In this document: positions 43,245 through 55,676 of the stretch, one piece after another
Position numbering within the stretch: position 1 is the first letter of the stretch
Layout of the letters: each line of letters opens with the position of its first letter
Assembly (NCBI RefSeq): GCF_000516985.1
Contig: NW_006917098.1
Span: 248,001-312,000 of the forward strand
Direction: 5' to 3'
DNA from: Pestalotiopsis fici W106-1
Lineage: Eukaryota; Ascomycota; Sordariomycetes; Amphisphaeriales; Sporocadaceae
DNA length: 64,000 nucleotides
Translations under genes and position numbers: made by a program
Notes under the pieces: generated by a model
Databases searched by the model: none
Told to the model about the DNA's origin: nothing
The model's input: only the letters and a program-made list of their open reading frames with translations

Positions 43245-46200
43245 ATGGAATCGGATCCAGGTGCGACGGGAGTCTCTTCCCACAACGAAAACAAGACTCC
43301 ATCGTCAAGAAGTGGCGCTTCAAGCGGAGCTGGAAGCCTGACTATTTTTGACGGCAATGAACACTCCGTCGACGAACACCATGCTCAAATGAGCGTCGAA
43401 ATCATGGAACTCGCCCGACGCTTTACGAACCAGTCACAGAATCAAGGTTCCGACTTGTTCCCTATGGTCATTGGCAGCAAACTGGATCCAAACAGTGAAC
43501 AATTCGACGCGAGATCCTGGGCAAAAGCCTTTTACAATGTCAGGGTTCGCGCGTCTGAAGGAAAGGCTCTCCGGACGACTGGTGTGGCCTTCAAGAACCT
43601 CAGCACCTTCGGTTTCGGTTCAGCGACCGACTTCCAGAAAAGCGTTGGCAATGTATACATCGAAGCATATGGGATGATTCATGATCTTATCCATCCAAGA
43701 AAGCGTCGCATTGATATTCTTCAAGATCTCGAAGGTGTTTTACACAGTGGCGAGATGCTCGCGGTTCTCGGTCCTCCAGGCTCCGGTTGTTCTACATTTC
43801 TTCGCGCGATATCGGGTGAAACTCATGGTTTTCACGTCTCCAAAGACTCAGTCCTCAACTACGAAGGTGTTCGGCCTGACCAGATGCAGACAGCCTTTCG
43901 CGGAGAGTCGATCTACACAGCCGAAGTCGACGACCACTTTGCACATCTGACTGTTGGCGACACTTTGTATTTTGCTGCCAGGGCCAGATGTCCAGAAACG
44001 CTGCCCGATGGTGTTTCACGCCATGAATTTGCCACGCACATGCGGGACGTTACTATGGCTTTGTTTGGCATCTCGCATACCCTCAACACTCGCGTGGGCA
44101 ATGACTTTGTGAGGGGTGTAAGTGGCGGCGAGCGGAAGCGCGTCACTATCGCAGAGGCTGCACTGAGTTTCGCTCCATTGCAATGCTGGGACAACAGCAC
44201 TCGGGGGCTGGATAGCGCCAATGCTGTCGAGTTTTGCAAAACCCTGAGAACACAGGCCGACGTGATCGGATGTTCATCATGCGTAGCCATATACCAGGCA
44301 CCCCAATCAGCTTACGATGTGAGTTGAGAATGGGTTACCATTGTCGTTCAGGTACTGATTGCTTGGCAGCTGTTTGACAAGGTGATGGTTCTTTATGAAG
44401 GACGTCAGATATACTTTGGAAAGGCCCGCGATGCCGCAAACTACTTTGAAGAGCTCGGATTTGAGCGCCCTGCACAACAAACTACCGCTGACTTTTTGAC
44501 TTCCATGACCAACTCTACAGAAAGAGTGATTCGAGCAGGATGGGAAGACAAGACACCCCGTACTCCAGACGACTTTGCCAAAGCTTGGAAGTCTAGTTCT
44601 GCGCGTGCGCAATTGATTCAAGAAGTCGATTCCTACATTAGCAATCATCCTTTTGATGGAGATCACTTCCAAAATTTCTTGGATGCCCGTCGCTTGGACC
44701 AGTCCCAGCACCAGCGGCCGCTGTCGCCATATCTCATCTCGTAAGTATTTACTAACAAAATATGATATTTTCAATTTTTGGAGGTTCATCTCGGTTTATA
44801 CGATCAAGTATACATTAAAAAGCTAACAAATTTACGCTCATCAGATACTGGGAACAGTTCACCTTGACACTCTGGCGAAGTTGGACTTTGTTCCGGACTG
44901 ACCCTTCAGTCACCTTGACAATGCTAGTCAGCAACATTTTCGAGGCTCTCATCACAGCAAGCATTTTCTACAACCTCCCGGCCGACACATCTAGTTTCTT
45001 CAAACGTACGCTTCTTTTATTCATGGTCATCCTCCTCAACGCCTTTGGAAGCATTCTAGAGATCATGACCTTGTACGAAAAGCGCAGAATCGTCGAGAAA
45101 CACTCGCGGTACGCTTTTTACCACCCAAGCGCTGAGGCACTATCAGCCATGATTGCCGATCTTCCGTACAAGATCATCAACGCCATACTATTGAACACGA
45201 CACTCTACTTCATGACAAATCTGCGCCGTGAAGCTGGGGCATTCTTCTTCTTTCTTTTATTCTCATTTACAATCACGCTCACCATGTCAATGATGTTTAG
45301 GCTTATTGGGTCAGTAACAAAATCAGTTGCCCAGGCTCTTGCGCCCGCATCGATTATCCTTCTGGCGATCGCATTGTATACTGGCTTTGCAGTACCACCC
45401 ACGTATATGAAGTCATGGCTTGGCTGGATTCGATGGATCAATCCGGTGTATTACGGCCTGGAAAGTGTTTTTGTCAATGAATTTGTTGGACGAAGTTTCT
45501 CGTGCGCCCACTTTGTCCCGTCCGGACCAGGGTATGCAGACTTGGGCCCAGAAAATCGTGTATGCCAAACGGTTGGAGCTTCCCCTAGCGAAAATTTCGT
45601 CGACGGTACTGCATATCTTTTGAGCTCGTACGGGTACAAATCCGCTCATCGTTGGAGAAACTTTGGCATCCTCGTTGCATTCATGATTGCCTTTATGGCA
45701 CTTCATCTGCTTGCCACAGAATACATTGCTTCTGAACGATCACAAGGCGAAATCTTGGTCTTTCTCCGGAGGACCCTCAAGAGGGCACAACTTCAAGATA
45801 CTGACGATGTGGAGACACAAGCCGCTTCGCCGTTGCCGCGGGAGTACGAGAGTCAGCCATCTGACACCGAAAAGATTGAACAGCAGACTTCAGTGTTTCA
45901 CTGGAGCAAGATTTGCTACGATGTCAAGATTAAAAATCAGGACCGTAGGATTCTGGACAACGTCGATGGGTGGGTCAAACCAGGAACTTTAACAGCGCTG
46001 ATGGTAAGTAGGCAGCATCAGAGATACCTACCTATGCTTCACATCTGTTGATCATTAATTCTAACATGATGCAGGGTGTATCCGGTGCCGGCAAAACGAC
46101 GCTACTTGACGTTCTGGCGGACCGAGTCACTATGGGCATCGTGTCTGGAGATATGAGGGTCAACGACAAGATACGTGATGCGTCATTTCAACGCAAGACT

Positions 46201-48090
46201 GGTTACGTGCAACAGCAGGACATTCATCTTCATACTTCAACCGTTAGGGAGGCTCTCAATTTCAGTGCCATTCTCAGACAGCCATCACAGTATACTCATG
46301 ATGAGAAACTAGCATATGTGGACACAGTCATCAGTCTATTGGGTATGGAAGAATACTCTGATGCCATAGTGGGCACTCCGGGCGAGGGACTCAACGTTGA
46401 ACAGAGAAAGCGGTTGACTATCGGTGTCGAGCTTGCTGCTCGACCGCAACTTCTTTTGTTTCTCGATGAGCCTACTTCTGGGCTTGACAGTCAGACGTCA
46501 TGGTCGATATGCAATCTTATGGAGAAACTAAGGGATAATGGGCAAGCAATTCTTTGCACAATCCACCAACCCTCGGCAATGCTTTTTCAAAGGTTCGACC
46601 GACTGCTGCTTCTTGCAAAGGGTGGAAAGACTGTCTACTTTGGAGAGATTGGAAAAAGCTCTCATGTTCTTCTCGACTATTTTCAGCGTCATGGTGCTGA
46701 TCCCTGTCTCGAAGAGACAAATCCGGCGGAATACATGCTTCAAGTCATTGGGGCTGCCCCAGGAGCAGTCACAGACATTGATTGGCCTGCAGTATGGCGA
46801 GGTTCAACCGAGTGCGAAGCTGTACAGATGGAATTATCGCGTTTGAGCTCGAATGTGACCCAGACCATTACAGCGACTGGAAATGAGACCCAGGTCGAGT
46901 TTGCCGCTCCGTTCCGGACACAGCTGTATCAGACAGCCAAGCGTGTATTTCAACAATACTGGAGAAGCCCTGGTTACATCTACTCCAAGACAGCTCTGTC
47001 TGTGGGTGCAGTAAGTGACACACGATGCTTTCTTGCCACACTTATACCGACACCGCCTCCTTTATCGATTACTAATTTGAGTATTGTATTCAGGCATTGT
47101 TTATCGGCTTGACATTCATGAACGCAGAGAACACGCAACGCGGGCTTCAAAATCAAATGTTTGGCGTGTTTGTGTTTTTGACTATTTTTGGTCAAGTGCT
47201 AGAGCAGATTCTCCCTGTTTTCGTTTCTCAACGAACGCTATATGAAGCTCGAGAGCGTCCTTCAAAGGCCTACTCATGGAAGGCCTTTCTGCTGTCTAAC
47301 ATCTTCGTGGAGATGGCATATAATACAGTAAGCCCTTTTTGGTTCACTACCATACTAGTATCAATGTCAAAGCTAATATATTGCAGTTGATGGCTGTCTT
47401 GTGTTTTGTGTGCTGGTACTTTCCCATTGGTCTTTACCGCAACGCCTATTTTACCAACACTGTTGATTCGCGTGGCATTACCGCTTTTCTACATGTGTGG
47501 GCATTTTTCATGTTCACCAGTACTTTTGCCAATATGATAATTGCGGGCCTGGAATCGGCGGATGTAGCCGGAGCCATTGCCAATTTGTTCTTCATCATGA
47601 TGTTCCTGTTTTGCGGGTGAGTTGATAGCATACTATCTAGCGACACTTGACTCAGGCTAATCTCCCTACCAGTATCTTGGCAGGACCAGACACGCTACCA
47701 CGCTTCTGGATCTTCATGTATCGCGTCAACCCATTCACATATGTCGTGGAAGGATTCATGGGAAATGCGCTTGGAAACTCTGAAGTACAATGTGCAGCCA
47801 ACGAAGTCTTGACGTTTCACGCCCCCAATAGCACCACGTGTGCAGAGTACCTGGCCAACTACCTGGACAACGCCGGAGGTTATCTGATAAGCGGGACCTC
47901 AGAGCAATCTTGCCAATACTGCCCAATCCAGTCTACAAATTCTTTCCTGGCCAGTCTCAATGTCGATTTTGCCAACCGATGGCGCGATTTTGGGTTCGTG
48001 TTGGCCTACTGCGTATTCAACATAGTCGCGGCGATAGGCTTCTATTGGTTGGCACGGGTGCCAAAAGGCAAAAAGGTGAAGACTGTCTGA
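43245..48090 (+). CDS. PDR-type (ABCG) full-size ABC transporter
   Basis: A 1473-residue pump from seven exons (43245-44318, 44370-44740, 44845-46003, 46075-47010, 47094-47327, 47387-47616, 47673-48090); the sum is in frame. Its order is NBD1-TMD1-NBD2-TMD2. NBD1 has the degenerate PDR Walker [10 protein letters not shown] (residue 176 on, Cys for Lys), signature VSGGERKR and [15 protein letters not shown]2 has GVSGAGKTT at residue 869 with the canonical Lys, but the signature is the degenerate [12 protein letters not shown], with [15 protein letters not shown]. This asymmetric pairing is normal for fungal PDR pumps. TMD1 and TMD2 each show six hydrophobic helices, and TMD2 ends in a Cys-rich external loop ([11 protein letters not shown]). 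Predicted plasma-membrane efflux of azoles, toxins or pathway products. Confidence 0.95.
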
Positions 48091-48548
48091 TTCGGCACAT
48101 GTCTCATCATATCCAAGTCTTCGGGACCTTGTGCCTCACCATGGACTAAGGTCCAGGGTTGATGGCCAAGTCGGAAGCATAAAACTGTCAGAGGATTAGG
48201 CACCGCTAGGCCTCCTTAGCGTCCGAGCCACAAAATTCACACCGTGCCCCAGGCTTGGAAGCGGAAAGTTCTTGGGCATGTGAAATGCATTCTGACTTGA
48301 TTTTGAAATATATTGATAGGAATTGAATTCAAATCAATTCTTGGTATGATATGATAATGATAGGCAGACAGATGTATAGTGGCTGGAATATTGATTGCTG
48401 CCTGGAGACTATTGTTAAGTGGGGGCGGTAAGCAATTCGTGGTACGGACCTGGCGTCATCTGTACTTCCTAGTACATACATTAGCTAGATTCCATCACTC
48501 AAGAAGAGTTTACTTGCACTTTTTCATTTCCTTCTCACTGCATCAATC
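48091..48548. other. Intergenic region
   Basis: 458 bp containing the ABC transporter 3' end and the F-box gene promoter. No gene or repeat is visible. Confidence 0.45.
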
Positions 48549-49709
48549 ATGTTTCTACCACGGGAAATCCTAGACGCCATTTTTGGCTATTTCGCACCGA
48601 AATCTAGTGCTTTTGACCTTTCTATTGAGGAGCATTGCGCCAATCGGAAAACGCTAGCGTCGCTATGTCGTGTTTCCAAGCATTTCAAGGCTATTGCTAT
48701 GCCTCAGCTGTACGCCAACGTGCGCTTGTTCGACGGCGACATCCGATTTTTCACAACTACCATTTTGGCAAATCTTGGAACGAGGAGACTTGTCACGCGA
48801 TTGAGTCTCGAGTTCATGTTGCCTGGTACATGGGATGCGAATGAAGTCAGCGAAGAAAGACGCCAATCAGTGCCAAGGATGGATCAAGAACAATGGGACT
48901 ATGACCATTGCTTGAGGGAGACATTGGCGCTTTTGGGTCAGAATGGCATCGCCACCGGCGTTGGAGGCGCAGATATACTGATCGCCGAAGGACTTGAGCT
49001 CCATGATCAATTCGAGGAAGACCTGTCCGCTGTCTTGTTGTTTGTGCTGCCAGAGCTCCAACATCTACAGGTCAAGTTGGATCCGATGTCTGACTTGGAA
49101 GACTATCAATCTGCTGGATACTGGAGATGCAAAATGTTCTTGCAAGCTCTGAGGTTGCCGTTTTATGCCAAAAGCCAGCGACCGAACAGCACCAATCTCG
49201 ACATTCAGCCTTTGACTCCTGCATCTCTTTTCAACCTCCGTGAACTAATCTTGTGCAGCCCATTCGAAGACCCTGGCACAGTCAAAAGCACGTGGCCTCC
49301 GATCGTCTTTGGCTACATAGAAGAGATGCAGCCATTTTGGGGATTGCCAAAGCTGAAAAGCCTGACTCTTGAGCGAGCCGAGTCGACCACCCCCCTGAGA
49401 ATGCCCAAGGATGCAGTTTCTTCGGTAGAACATCTCCACCTTGTCGACACAGCCATACCACCCGGAGAGCTGCCCGAGCTTCTGAAACATTTCCCTTTGC
49501 TTCGAACCATTACATATGTGCCTGCAGACTATAGCGGCATGCAAGAGTATGCTGAACTTTCTTTGGATTGCAGAAGGCTCAACAAGAAGAAAATTGAAGA
49601 CGACCTGAGATCACTCAACTCAAAACTTGAAATCATTAAAGTTGAAATACCCGAAGTACCCGAATGGGCTCGAGAGTCTGACAGTGAAGAGGAAGATGAA
49701 GAAGACTAG
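48549..49709 (+). CDS. F-box-like protein with leucine-rich C-terminus
   Basis: A 386-residue single-exon protein. The N-terminus MFLPREILDAIFGYFAP...LASLCRVSKHFKAIAMPQLYANV is the fungal F-box-like pattern, in which LPxEIL is followed by a cysteine-arginine-valine helix and LYxxV. Downstream come irregular leucine-rich segments (LPELQHLQVKLDP, SLFNLRELILC, LPKLKSLTLERAES, VEHLHLVDTAI) that probably form a substrate-recognition solenoid. The C-terminus is strongly acidic (ESDSEEEDEED). A role as an SCF ubiquitin-ligase adaptor is likely. The target is unknown. Confidence 0.8.
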   Translation: MFLPREILDAIFGYFAPKSSAFDLSIEEHCANRKTLASLCRVSKHFKAIAMPQLYANVRLFDGDIRFFTTTILANLGTRRLVTRLSLEFMLPGTWDANEVSEERRQSVPRMDQEQWDYDHCLRETLALLGQNGIATGVGGADILIAEGLELHDQFEEDLSAVLLFVLPELQHLQVKLDPMSDLEDYQSAGYWRCKMFLQALRLPFYAKSQRPNSTNLDIQPLTPASLFNLRELILCSPFEDPGTVKSTWPPIVFGYIEEMQPFWGLPKLKSLTLERAESTTPLRMPKDAVSSVEHLHLVDTAIPPGELPELLKHFPLLRTITYVPADYSGMQEYAELSLDCRRLNKKKIEDDLRSLNSKLEIIKVEIPEVPEWARESDSEEEDEED

Positions 49710-50265
49710 AGAATGTCTGAGATGTAATAAGCACAAGATCGTGTAGAAATTGCAAGGCACTTCATAATTCTCTAGTCATCCAGTTTCGTTATACCGCGTA
49801 GTCTGAAATTGACTCACGTAATGTAACAAATGAACTTTGTCTGAGCGCCCGATAGATAAAGATTAGGAAAAGAAGTTGGTATCAAGGCTTGGTGTTCGGT
49901 TCTTGATGAGCTTTCGGCACGTACAACGGCGAGATTGATTAGAATCAGGTGCTGTAATCATCGTAATGTTGTGTTAGCTCTGTCATTCTTCTTTGTGGTG
50001 ATACGGGGTTCCCGCAAATAGTGACATGGAATAATTGATAACCGTATTCGGTAATCCAGAGCGAGCAAAGAACTAGTTGACTTGGGTTACAATTTAGCCA
50101 TACCCACTCAGTGCTACAATAGGTATAAATCCACATTAGCAAGATGTGACAGCAATCAAGAAGTACCTAGTAGTGTCAGTAATTAGTTAAGAGTTATCTC
50201 CGGCGCATATTGATTTCTACCTGATTGCTACATTCACAGTGCCAATTGTTTGGTTGATAATCAAT
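49710..50265. other. Intergenic region
   Basis: 556 bp between co-directional genes. No supportable feature other than the 3' end and promoter that must lie here. Confidence 0.45.
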
Positions 50266-51663
50266 ATGCGAGTATCTGAAGTACACGCGGGACCCAACAA
50301 CAGCGAGATCGCCATTTATGCCAGACTGCTCATACCGGGCCGCGGGAAGCCTCTCCCTAATGCCGTAGTGGGCATCTCGGTGGTAGACAAAACAATCACA
50401 CACGTGGGACCGCAGCATGACTTACCACATCGATTGTCCAATGCACCTCGCTTCCAAGTTGGCTATTTGCTCCCTGGATTGTGGGACTGCCACACGCACT
50501 TTGCAGGCGTGACGAAAGTGGACTTCCCGAGCATGATTCAGACGCATCCAGCCACTTGCGGCGCCGCCATAGCCCGCGGCTTTCACGATACGTTGATGGC
50601 GGGCTTTACCAGCGTGCGCGACGTAGGCTCTTTCGCCATCGAGGCTCACGTGGCTGTTCAGGCAGGACTACTTCTAGGTCCCAACGTCTTTGGATCTGGA
50701 GGCTGCATAGGCATCACCGGTGGCAGCAGCGATGCCACAAACCTCCCGCTAGACTGGGTCTACGCCACCCAGGGCGTGCATCACACAAAGCCGTGGCCGG
50801 GGACAAGCAGTCTCGTGATAGCCGACGGTGCCGACGAATGTCGCCGGGCGGTGCGGCAGCAAATCAGGCGTGGTGCCTCGTGCATCAAGGTGATTACAAC
50901 GGGCGGTGTAATGTCGACTACCGATGATCCACAATACCGACAGTACTCTGATGCAGAGCTCCATGCCGTCATGGATGAAGCCAAATTGCAAGGAAGGGCC
51001 GTGGCAGCACACGCTCACGGCAAGGCTGGCATTCTTGCTGCTGTGCGAGCTGGTGCCCGTACCATCGAGCACGGAAGCTACTTGGACGAGGAGGTGGCTT
51101 CGCTTATGAAGAAGTACGACTGCATTCTAGTGGCTACTCGCCATATTGTCGAGGCTGGCCTTCGAAGACTGGATAGGATGCCTCCACAAACTGCTGCCAA
51201 GATGGTAGCTATATCAGCACAGCACCTGGAAGCTTACAAACTAGCAGTAAGATCAGGTGTGCGGATCGCCTTGGGCACAGATATCTGCAGTTCCAACGTC
51301 GCCGAGGAGATCTCCCACGGGAAAAACGGCCACGAGCTCGTCTGGGCTGTCACAAAAGCAGGCATGTCACCGCTGTCAGCCATTGAAGCTGCCACTGCTA
51401 CCGCCGCCGAGACTCTAGGTCCGCAGACGCCGAAGAAGGGCTTGGTTAAAGTCGGGTGGGATGCCGACTTGATTGCCCTAGACGAAAACCCTTTGGAATG
51501 TATTGGTGTATTAGCTGAGCCCAAAAACATCAAATTCATCTGGCAAGGGGCAAAGCTGGTCAAATCCCCCAATGACTCATTCTGGCCTCCTTCGCTGGAT
51601 GACTTGGTAGGCTGGAACATGATTGAACGGGCCGAATGTGCTGGTTGTGGTCAAAGCCATTAA
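50266..51663 (+). CDS. Metal-dependent amidohydrolase (ochratoxinase/imidazolonepropionase-like)
   Basis: A 465-residue single-exon protein starting at the ATG 50266; the earlier in-frame codon at 50239 is GTG. The binuclear metal site of amidohydrolases is complete: H76-T-H78 in LWDCHTHF, K208 in CIKVITTGG (the carboxylated bridging Lys), H249/H251 in AAHAHG, H269 in TIEHGSYLD and D339 in LGTDICSS. The order and the GGCIGITGGSSD segment match the subtype that includes fungal ochratoxinase and bacterial prolidase-like amidohydrolases, which hydrolyse amide or dipeptide-like bonds. No signal peptide is evident. Neighbours are a peptide transporter and secreted peptidases, so a di- or modified-peptide substrate is attractive (inference). 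Confidence 0.87.
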   Translation: MRVSEVHAGPNNSEIAIYARLLIPGRGKPLPNAVVGISVVDKTITHVGPQHDLPHRLSNAPRFQVGYLLPGLWDCHTHFAGVTKVDFPSMIQTHPATCGAAIARGFHDTLMAGFTSVRDVGSFAIEAHVAVQAGLLLGPNVFGSGGCIGITGGSSDATNLPLDWVYATQGVHHTKPWPGTSSLVIADGADECRRAVRQQIRRGASCIKVITTGGVMSTTDDPQYRQYSDAELHAVMDEAKLQGRAVAAHAHGKAGILAAVRAGARTIEHGSYLDEEVASLMKKYDCILVATRHIVEAGLRRLDRMPPQTAAKMVAISAQHLEAYKLAVRSGVRIALGTDICSSNVAEEISHGKNGHELVWAVTKAGMSPLSAIEAATATAAETLGPQTPKKGLVKVGWDADLIALDENPLECIGVLAEPKNIKFIWQGAKLVKSPNDSFWPPSLDDLVGWNMIERAECAGCGQSH

Positions 51664-52477
51664 TCGATTGATTCTGAGCACCGCTCAGTGACCAGTAGTT
51701 CATGTTGTTTCACCGATCTATAGAATCACCCCTTTATTTCTTTAGTTATTGAGATGCCTAAGTTTGCAAACCTAAAGGCGTCTGTAGTCCGTAATTACAG
51801 CGAGCGCATCGTAAAATCAGAATAAATCGACAATTCATATTCAATTCTCCGGATGAACACCAAGACTAGAGCATGTCACAAGATACCAAATGTGTTTCCA
51901 TTCATCTCAGATATTGCGATGTCCTGCGTGGCCTTTTTGCCGATGCAGCACTACAGGCTAACTCATTGATTTTTCGTGCCATGTTTGCTATATCACGACG
52001 GCTTTTCTTTCTCTCTTTTTCTCTCTCTTTCTTTCTCTCTCTCTCTCTCTCTCTGTCTCTGTGTCTGTGTGTTTGTGTGTGTCTGTCTGTGTGTGCATTG
52101 ACTTGGGTATCAGGAGACTACTTGATGTATATTTTACTGAGCATAACCAGTCCGATTAATCCTTGTAACAGGTACTGCTTGCGTACAAATAATCAATACC
52201 CATCTCTGACCGCGCGTAACTTCGTTCCACAAGCCTAAATGCGGGCGTGGGGCCACGCTAAGCCAGCCCGATATAGTATACCGTTGGGGGCGGGTCATGG
52301 CCGTGTAAGATAAGCCGAAAGGGGCGTTCGGGAACGAGGCCTCTAACGCCTCGACTGAAGTCTACTTTGCATAGATGCCGCAAGCACAAAAAATTGATGA
52401 TGCCTCCGTTCCTTCGGCAAAGTATCATTCTTGTTGCCTAATCATCTTTCGTCAGTCAAATTGGCAATTCCGTCAAC
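51664..52477. other. Intergenic region with microsatellite, upstream of the OPT gene
   Basis: 814 bp. It holds the CT/GT microsatellite listed separately and the OPT promoter. No gene is supported (the ORF at 51873-52238 runs through the microsatellite). Confidence 0.5.
52002..52095. repeat. CT to GT compound microsatellite
   Basis: A pyrimidine tract of TTTCTCTC units passes into a (CT)n run and then into (TG)n with TCTG interruptions, about 94 nt in all. Confidence 0.85.
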
Positions 52478-55400
52478 ATGGCTAGCAAGGATCAGGTAAA
52501 CGAGAAGGCCAATGCCGATGTCGGCAACGGCGAGGTTCTTCAGGTGGGTGAACCTTACCGAAACTTTTGATCAACCGACAGTATTCATCCATGTTCATAG
52601 ACGAGAACCTCTACCATCGATCTGGAAGCGGACAAGATCTTTCAGGAACTCAGTTTCTCGCACGCTGATTTGGAAGCTGCACGCGTCCAGGCTCAAACGT
52701 TGACGTTGGAGGAGGCAAATGCCATACTCGAAGAGTACCTGGTGCAACATGGGTCAGTCATGTCCTGAAAAAGTAGCCGCATTTACTAAGATAGGGCCCC
52801 GCAGCGAGGACATGACCATTCCGCTCAGCACAATCGCTACGGTTAGATCCATCCTTGAAAAACTTCAAACTCCAAAGGGCGCCGATGAATATCTTGACCA
52901 CATTACGCGCACCACTGCTGCCGTTTTGAACGGAAACTCAGCCTATAGAGAAGTCCGCGCCTCCGTGGACCCGAATGATGACGTTGATATACCTGTCAAC
53001 ACGATCCGAGCCTGGGTGATTGGTGAGCTAGCCAGACTTCTTTCCGAGTGCGGTGCACGATCCCTAACTATATTTCTTGGACAGGTATCATCTGGGCCTC
53101 GGGTCTTGCTGCGATAAACCAGTTCTTTGCCCCACGCCAGCCGGCAATCACGGTGACAGTGTACTTGGCACAGCTATTCGGCTTCCTTATGGGAAAGTTC
53201 TGTGCTGCGATACTTCCCACTACCGTGTTTCTCAGCGGCTCTAGGTTGGAGTTTACTCTGAATCCGGGTTCCTGGTCTCTCAAGGAACAAACGGTCGTGA
53301 CAATGATGGCCAATGTTAGCTACGGTAAACTCGCGTGGTGGCTGTTCCTCAGCGAGAATGGAAAAGCTGATTAAGTATTTAGCAACTCCTCTCATCTCGT
53401 ATCTGTTTTTCATGCAAAGGCTTCCCATATATCTTGGACAAGAGTGGGCAGCAAGCTATGTAAGTTATTACCAAAGTTTTGCCGTTCCCCTATCCCTCTG
53501 ATGACAATGGTACTGATTCTACGTCCGTCTGGACAGGGATACGGCTTTTGTATGCTGCTCGCCACACAGCTTATGGGCTACGGACTAGCTGGAATATCTC
53601 GCCGTTTCCTCATTTACCCAGCGAACATGATATGGTATTTTGTTTTGTCACAAATGTCCATGAACAAGGCATTCATCGACAACATCAACGTGCCAGCCAA
53701 TGGCTGGAAGGCCTCCAAATTCAAATTCTTTTGGGTCGCTTTTGTCGTGGCCTTTTGGTAAGTCAGAAGACGTTTACGACATGCTCGTTTGGTTAATCTT
53801 ACATCAAATAGTTATTACTGGTTCCCTGGCACTATATTCCCGACAATGACCTTCTTCAACTGGATTACTTGGGTCAAACCGACGAGCGTCACAGTGGCAA
53901 TCGTCACAGGGACATATTATTTCAACATGGGCTACAACCCCCTTCCTACATTGGACTATCAGTGGCTCGCCACTTTAGATCCCTTTGTCACTCCTTGGTT
54001 CGTTCTCGTCCAGATCGTCATCGCCACGGGCCTTTGGGGATTGTTGGTGATTATACCGCTGTTCTTTTCCAATACTTGGTACACTGCATATCTTCCTATC
54101 AACTCGTGGTACCCGTACGATAACACCGGCCAAATCTATTCAACGTCACTGATCCTAGGAACCGACAACAAGCTGAATCAAACTGCATACGAAGCCTATT
54201 CTCCAGTTTTTCTCCCGGCTTCTGTTGGATTAAGATATGCTGGAATGATGGCCATGATCCCGGCTCTCTTGACAGGAACCTTCGTTTATAATCGTAAAAT
54301 GATTATCCCCATCTTCAAAGGCCTATTTCAACGGGATAAGAGGTCGGGTTGGACATCTGATGTGCACTATCGACTTATGCGCGACAACTACGAGGAGGTC
54401 CCTGATGTGCGTGGCCCGCTGTTTCTTGTTACCATGAATTCTCCCAGCTGACATGAATTGAAAGTGGGTATATCTCGGTATTTCCCTGCTAGCCATGTGC
54501 CTGGGATTTGTCGCCATCTATGTCTGGCCCACCAATCTTCCTGGCTGTAAGTCTTTTTATCATTGCAGAAAATTTGAAGTTGTATGAACTGCAAACTAAT
54601 GCTTCCATGAAGGGATCTTCCCATTTGCTTTCTTCTCTAGTGCCATTTTTATCATCCCCATTGGTATCCTTTGCGCAATTACGGGATACCAGACCGACCT
54701 TGAAATTCTCTTCAACATTGTAAGTCTCCGCCTGTCGCACCTGTCAGAGTGGCTGATGGCTAAAGGATAACTTAGATCGGTGGCGCGGTCAGTGATGGAG
54801 ACCCAATATTCACATTTGTATTCAAGACGCTGGGAAAGTGCCTCATTCAACAATCCATCTTTTTCACATCAGACATGAAGTTGGCTCACTATGCCAAGGT
54901 GCCCCCACGGGTTACGTTAGCGTGTCAAATTGTCGGTACCTTTTTTGCTTGCATCGTCACTCTGGGCGTAGTCAACTGGCAAATCACCGGAATTGATGGC
55001 ATATGCGACCAGAGTGTACAGCAGCGGTGGATATGCTCTGGCGTCGCGACAAACTGGACGAGCGCGATCGTTTGGGGTGCCCTGGGCCCCCGCCGCCTTT
55101 TTGCGCACACGAGCATGTTCAGGTTCATTCCCATGGCGCTACTCGCTGGCGCCATCTGGCCGATCCCATGGTATTTTGCGACCAAGAAATGGCCCAATAG
55201 CTTTCTGCGATATTGCCATCCACTTGTCATGTGTAAGTTCTCTAGGTATCTTTGCCAGAGTGTAGGTACCTATGTATTGCAAACACGTCAATTAACGGCT
55301 CTTATTAGTGATTGCTCCGATTTTATGGGCGCCCCTCAACTTCTCCAACTTGTGGGGGGCGTTGCCCATCTCCTTCGTGGCTGGCTACTATGTAAAGACA

Positions 55401-55676
55401 CGCTACGTCGACTGGTGGAACAAGTACAACTATGTCCTTTCGACCGCCTTGATCTCTGGAATTGCCATTTCGCTCATCATACAAACGCTTGCAATCACCA
55501 ATCAAGGTCTCGCAGTAGGTCTTGCCCTTACATAATCTATTTGTCAAATTGCTGAACATATTTAGTTCCCTGACTGGTGGGGTACCACACAGTATTACCA
55601 GACTTGTGATTTGCAGGACTGCCGCTATCTCACAGTCGCTGAGGGCGAGACTTTTGGCCCCGCAGAGTGGCATTGA
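52478..55676 (+). CDS. OPT-family oligopeptide transporter
   Basis: An 843-residue transporter from 12 exons: 52478-52543, 52601-52752, 52805-53022, 53085-53324, 53383-53459, 53537-53757, 53812-54406, 54465-54546, 54613-54719, 54776-55232, 55309-55514, 55566-55676. The sum is in frame. Family hallmarks are the cytosolic N-terminus, then PVNTIRAWVIGIIWASGLAAINQFF, SLKEQTVVTMMANVSY, YGLAGISRRFLIYPANMIW, NGWKASKFKFFWVAF, YYWFPGTIFPTMTFFNWITW, YYFNMGYNPLPTLD and the C-terminal FPDWWGTTQYYQTCD. Some 14-16 transmembrane helices can be counted. Fungal OPT members import tetra/penta-peptides, glutathione or siderophore-like peptides by proton symport. It lies between the amidohydrolase and a run of peptidases. 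Confidence 0.93.

Noticed and set aside
51873..52238. 121-codon ORF with Leu/Ser/Cys/Val runs
   Set aside because: It reads through the CT/GT microsatellite and has no domain or splice support.
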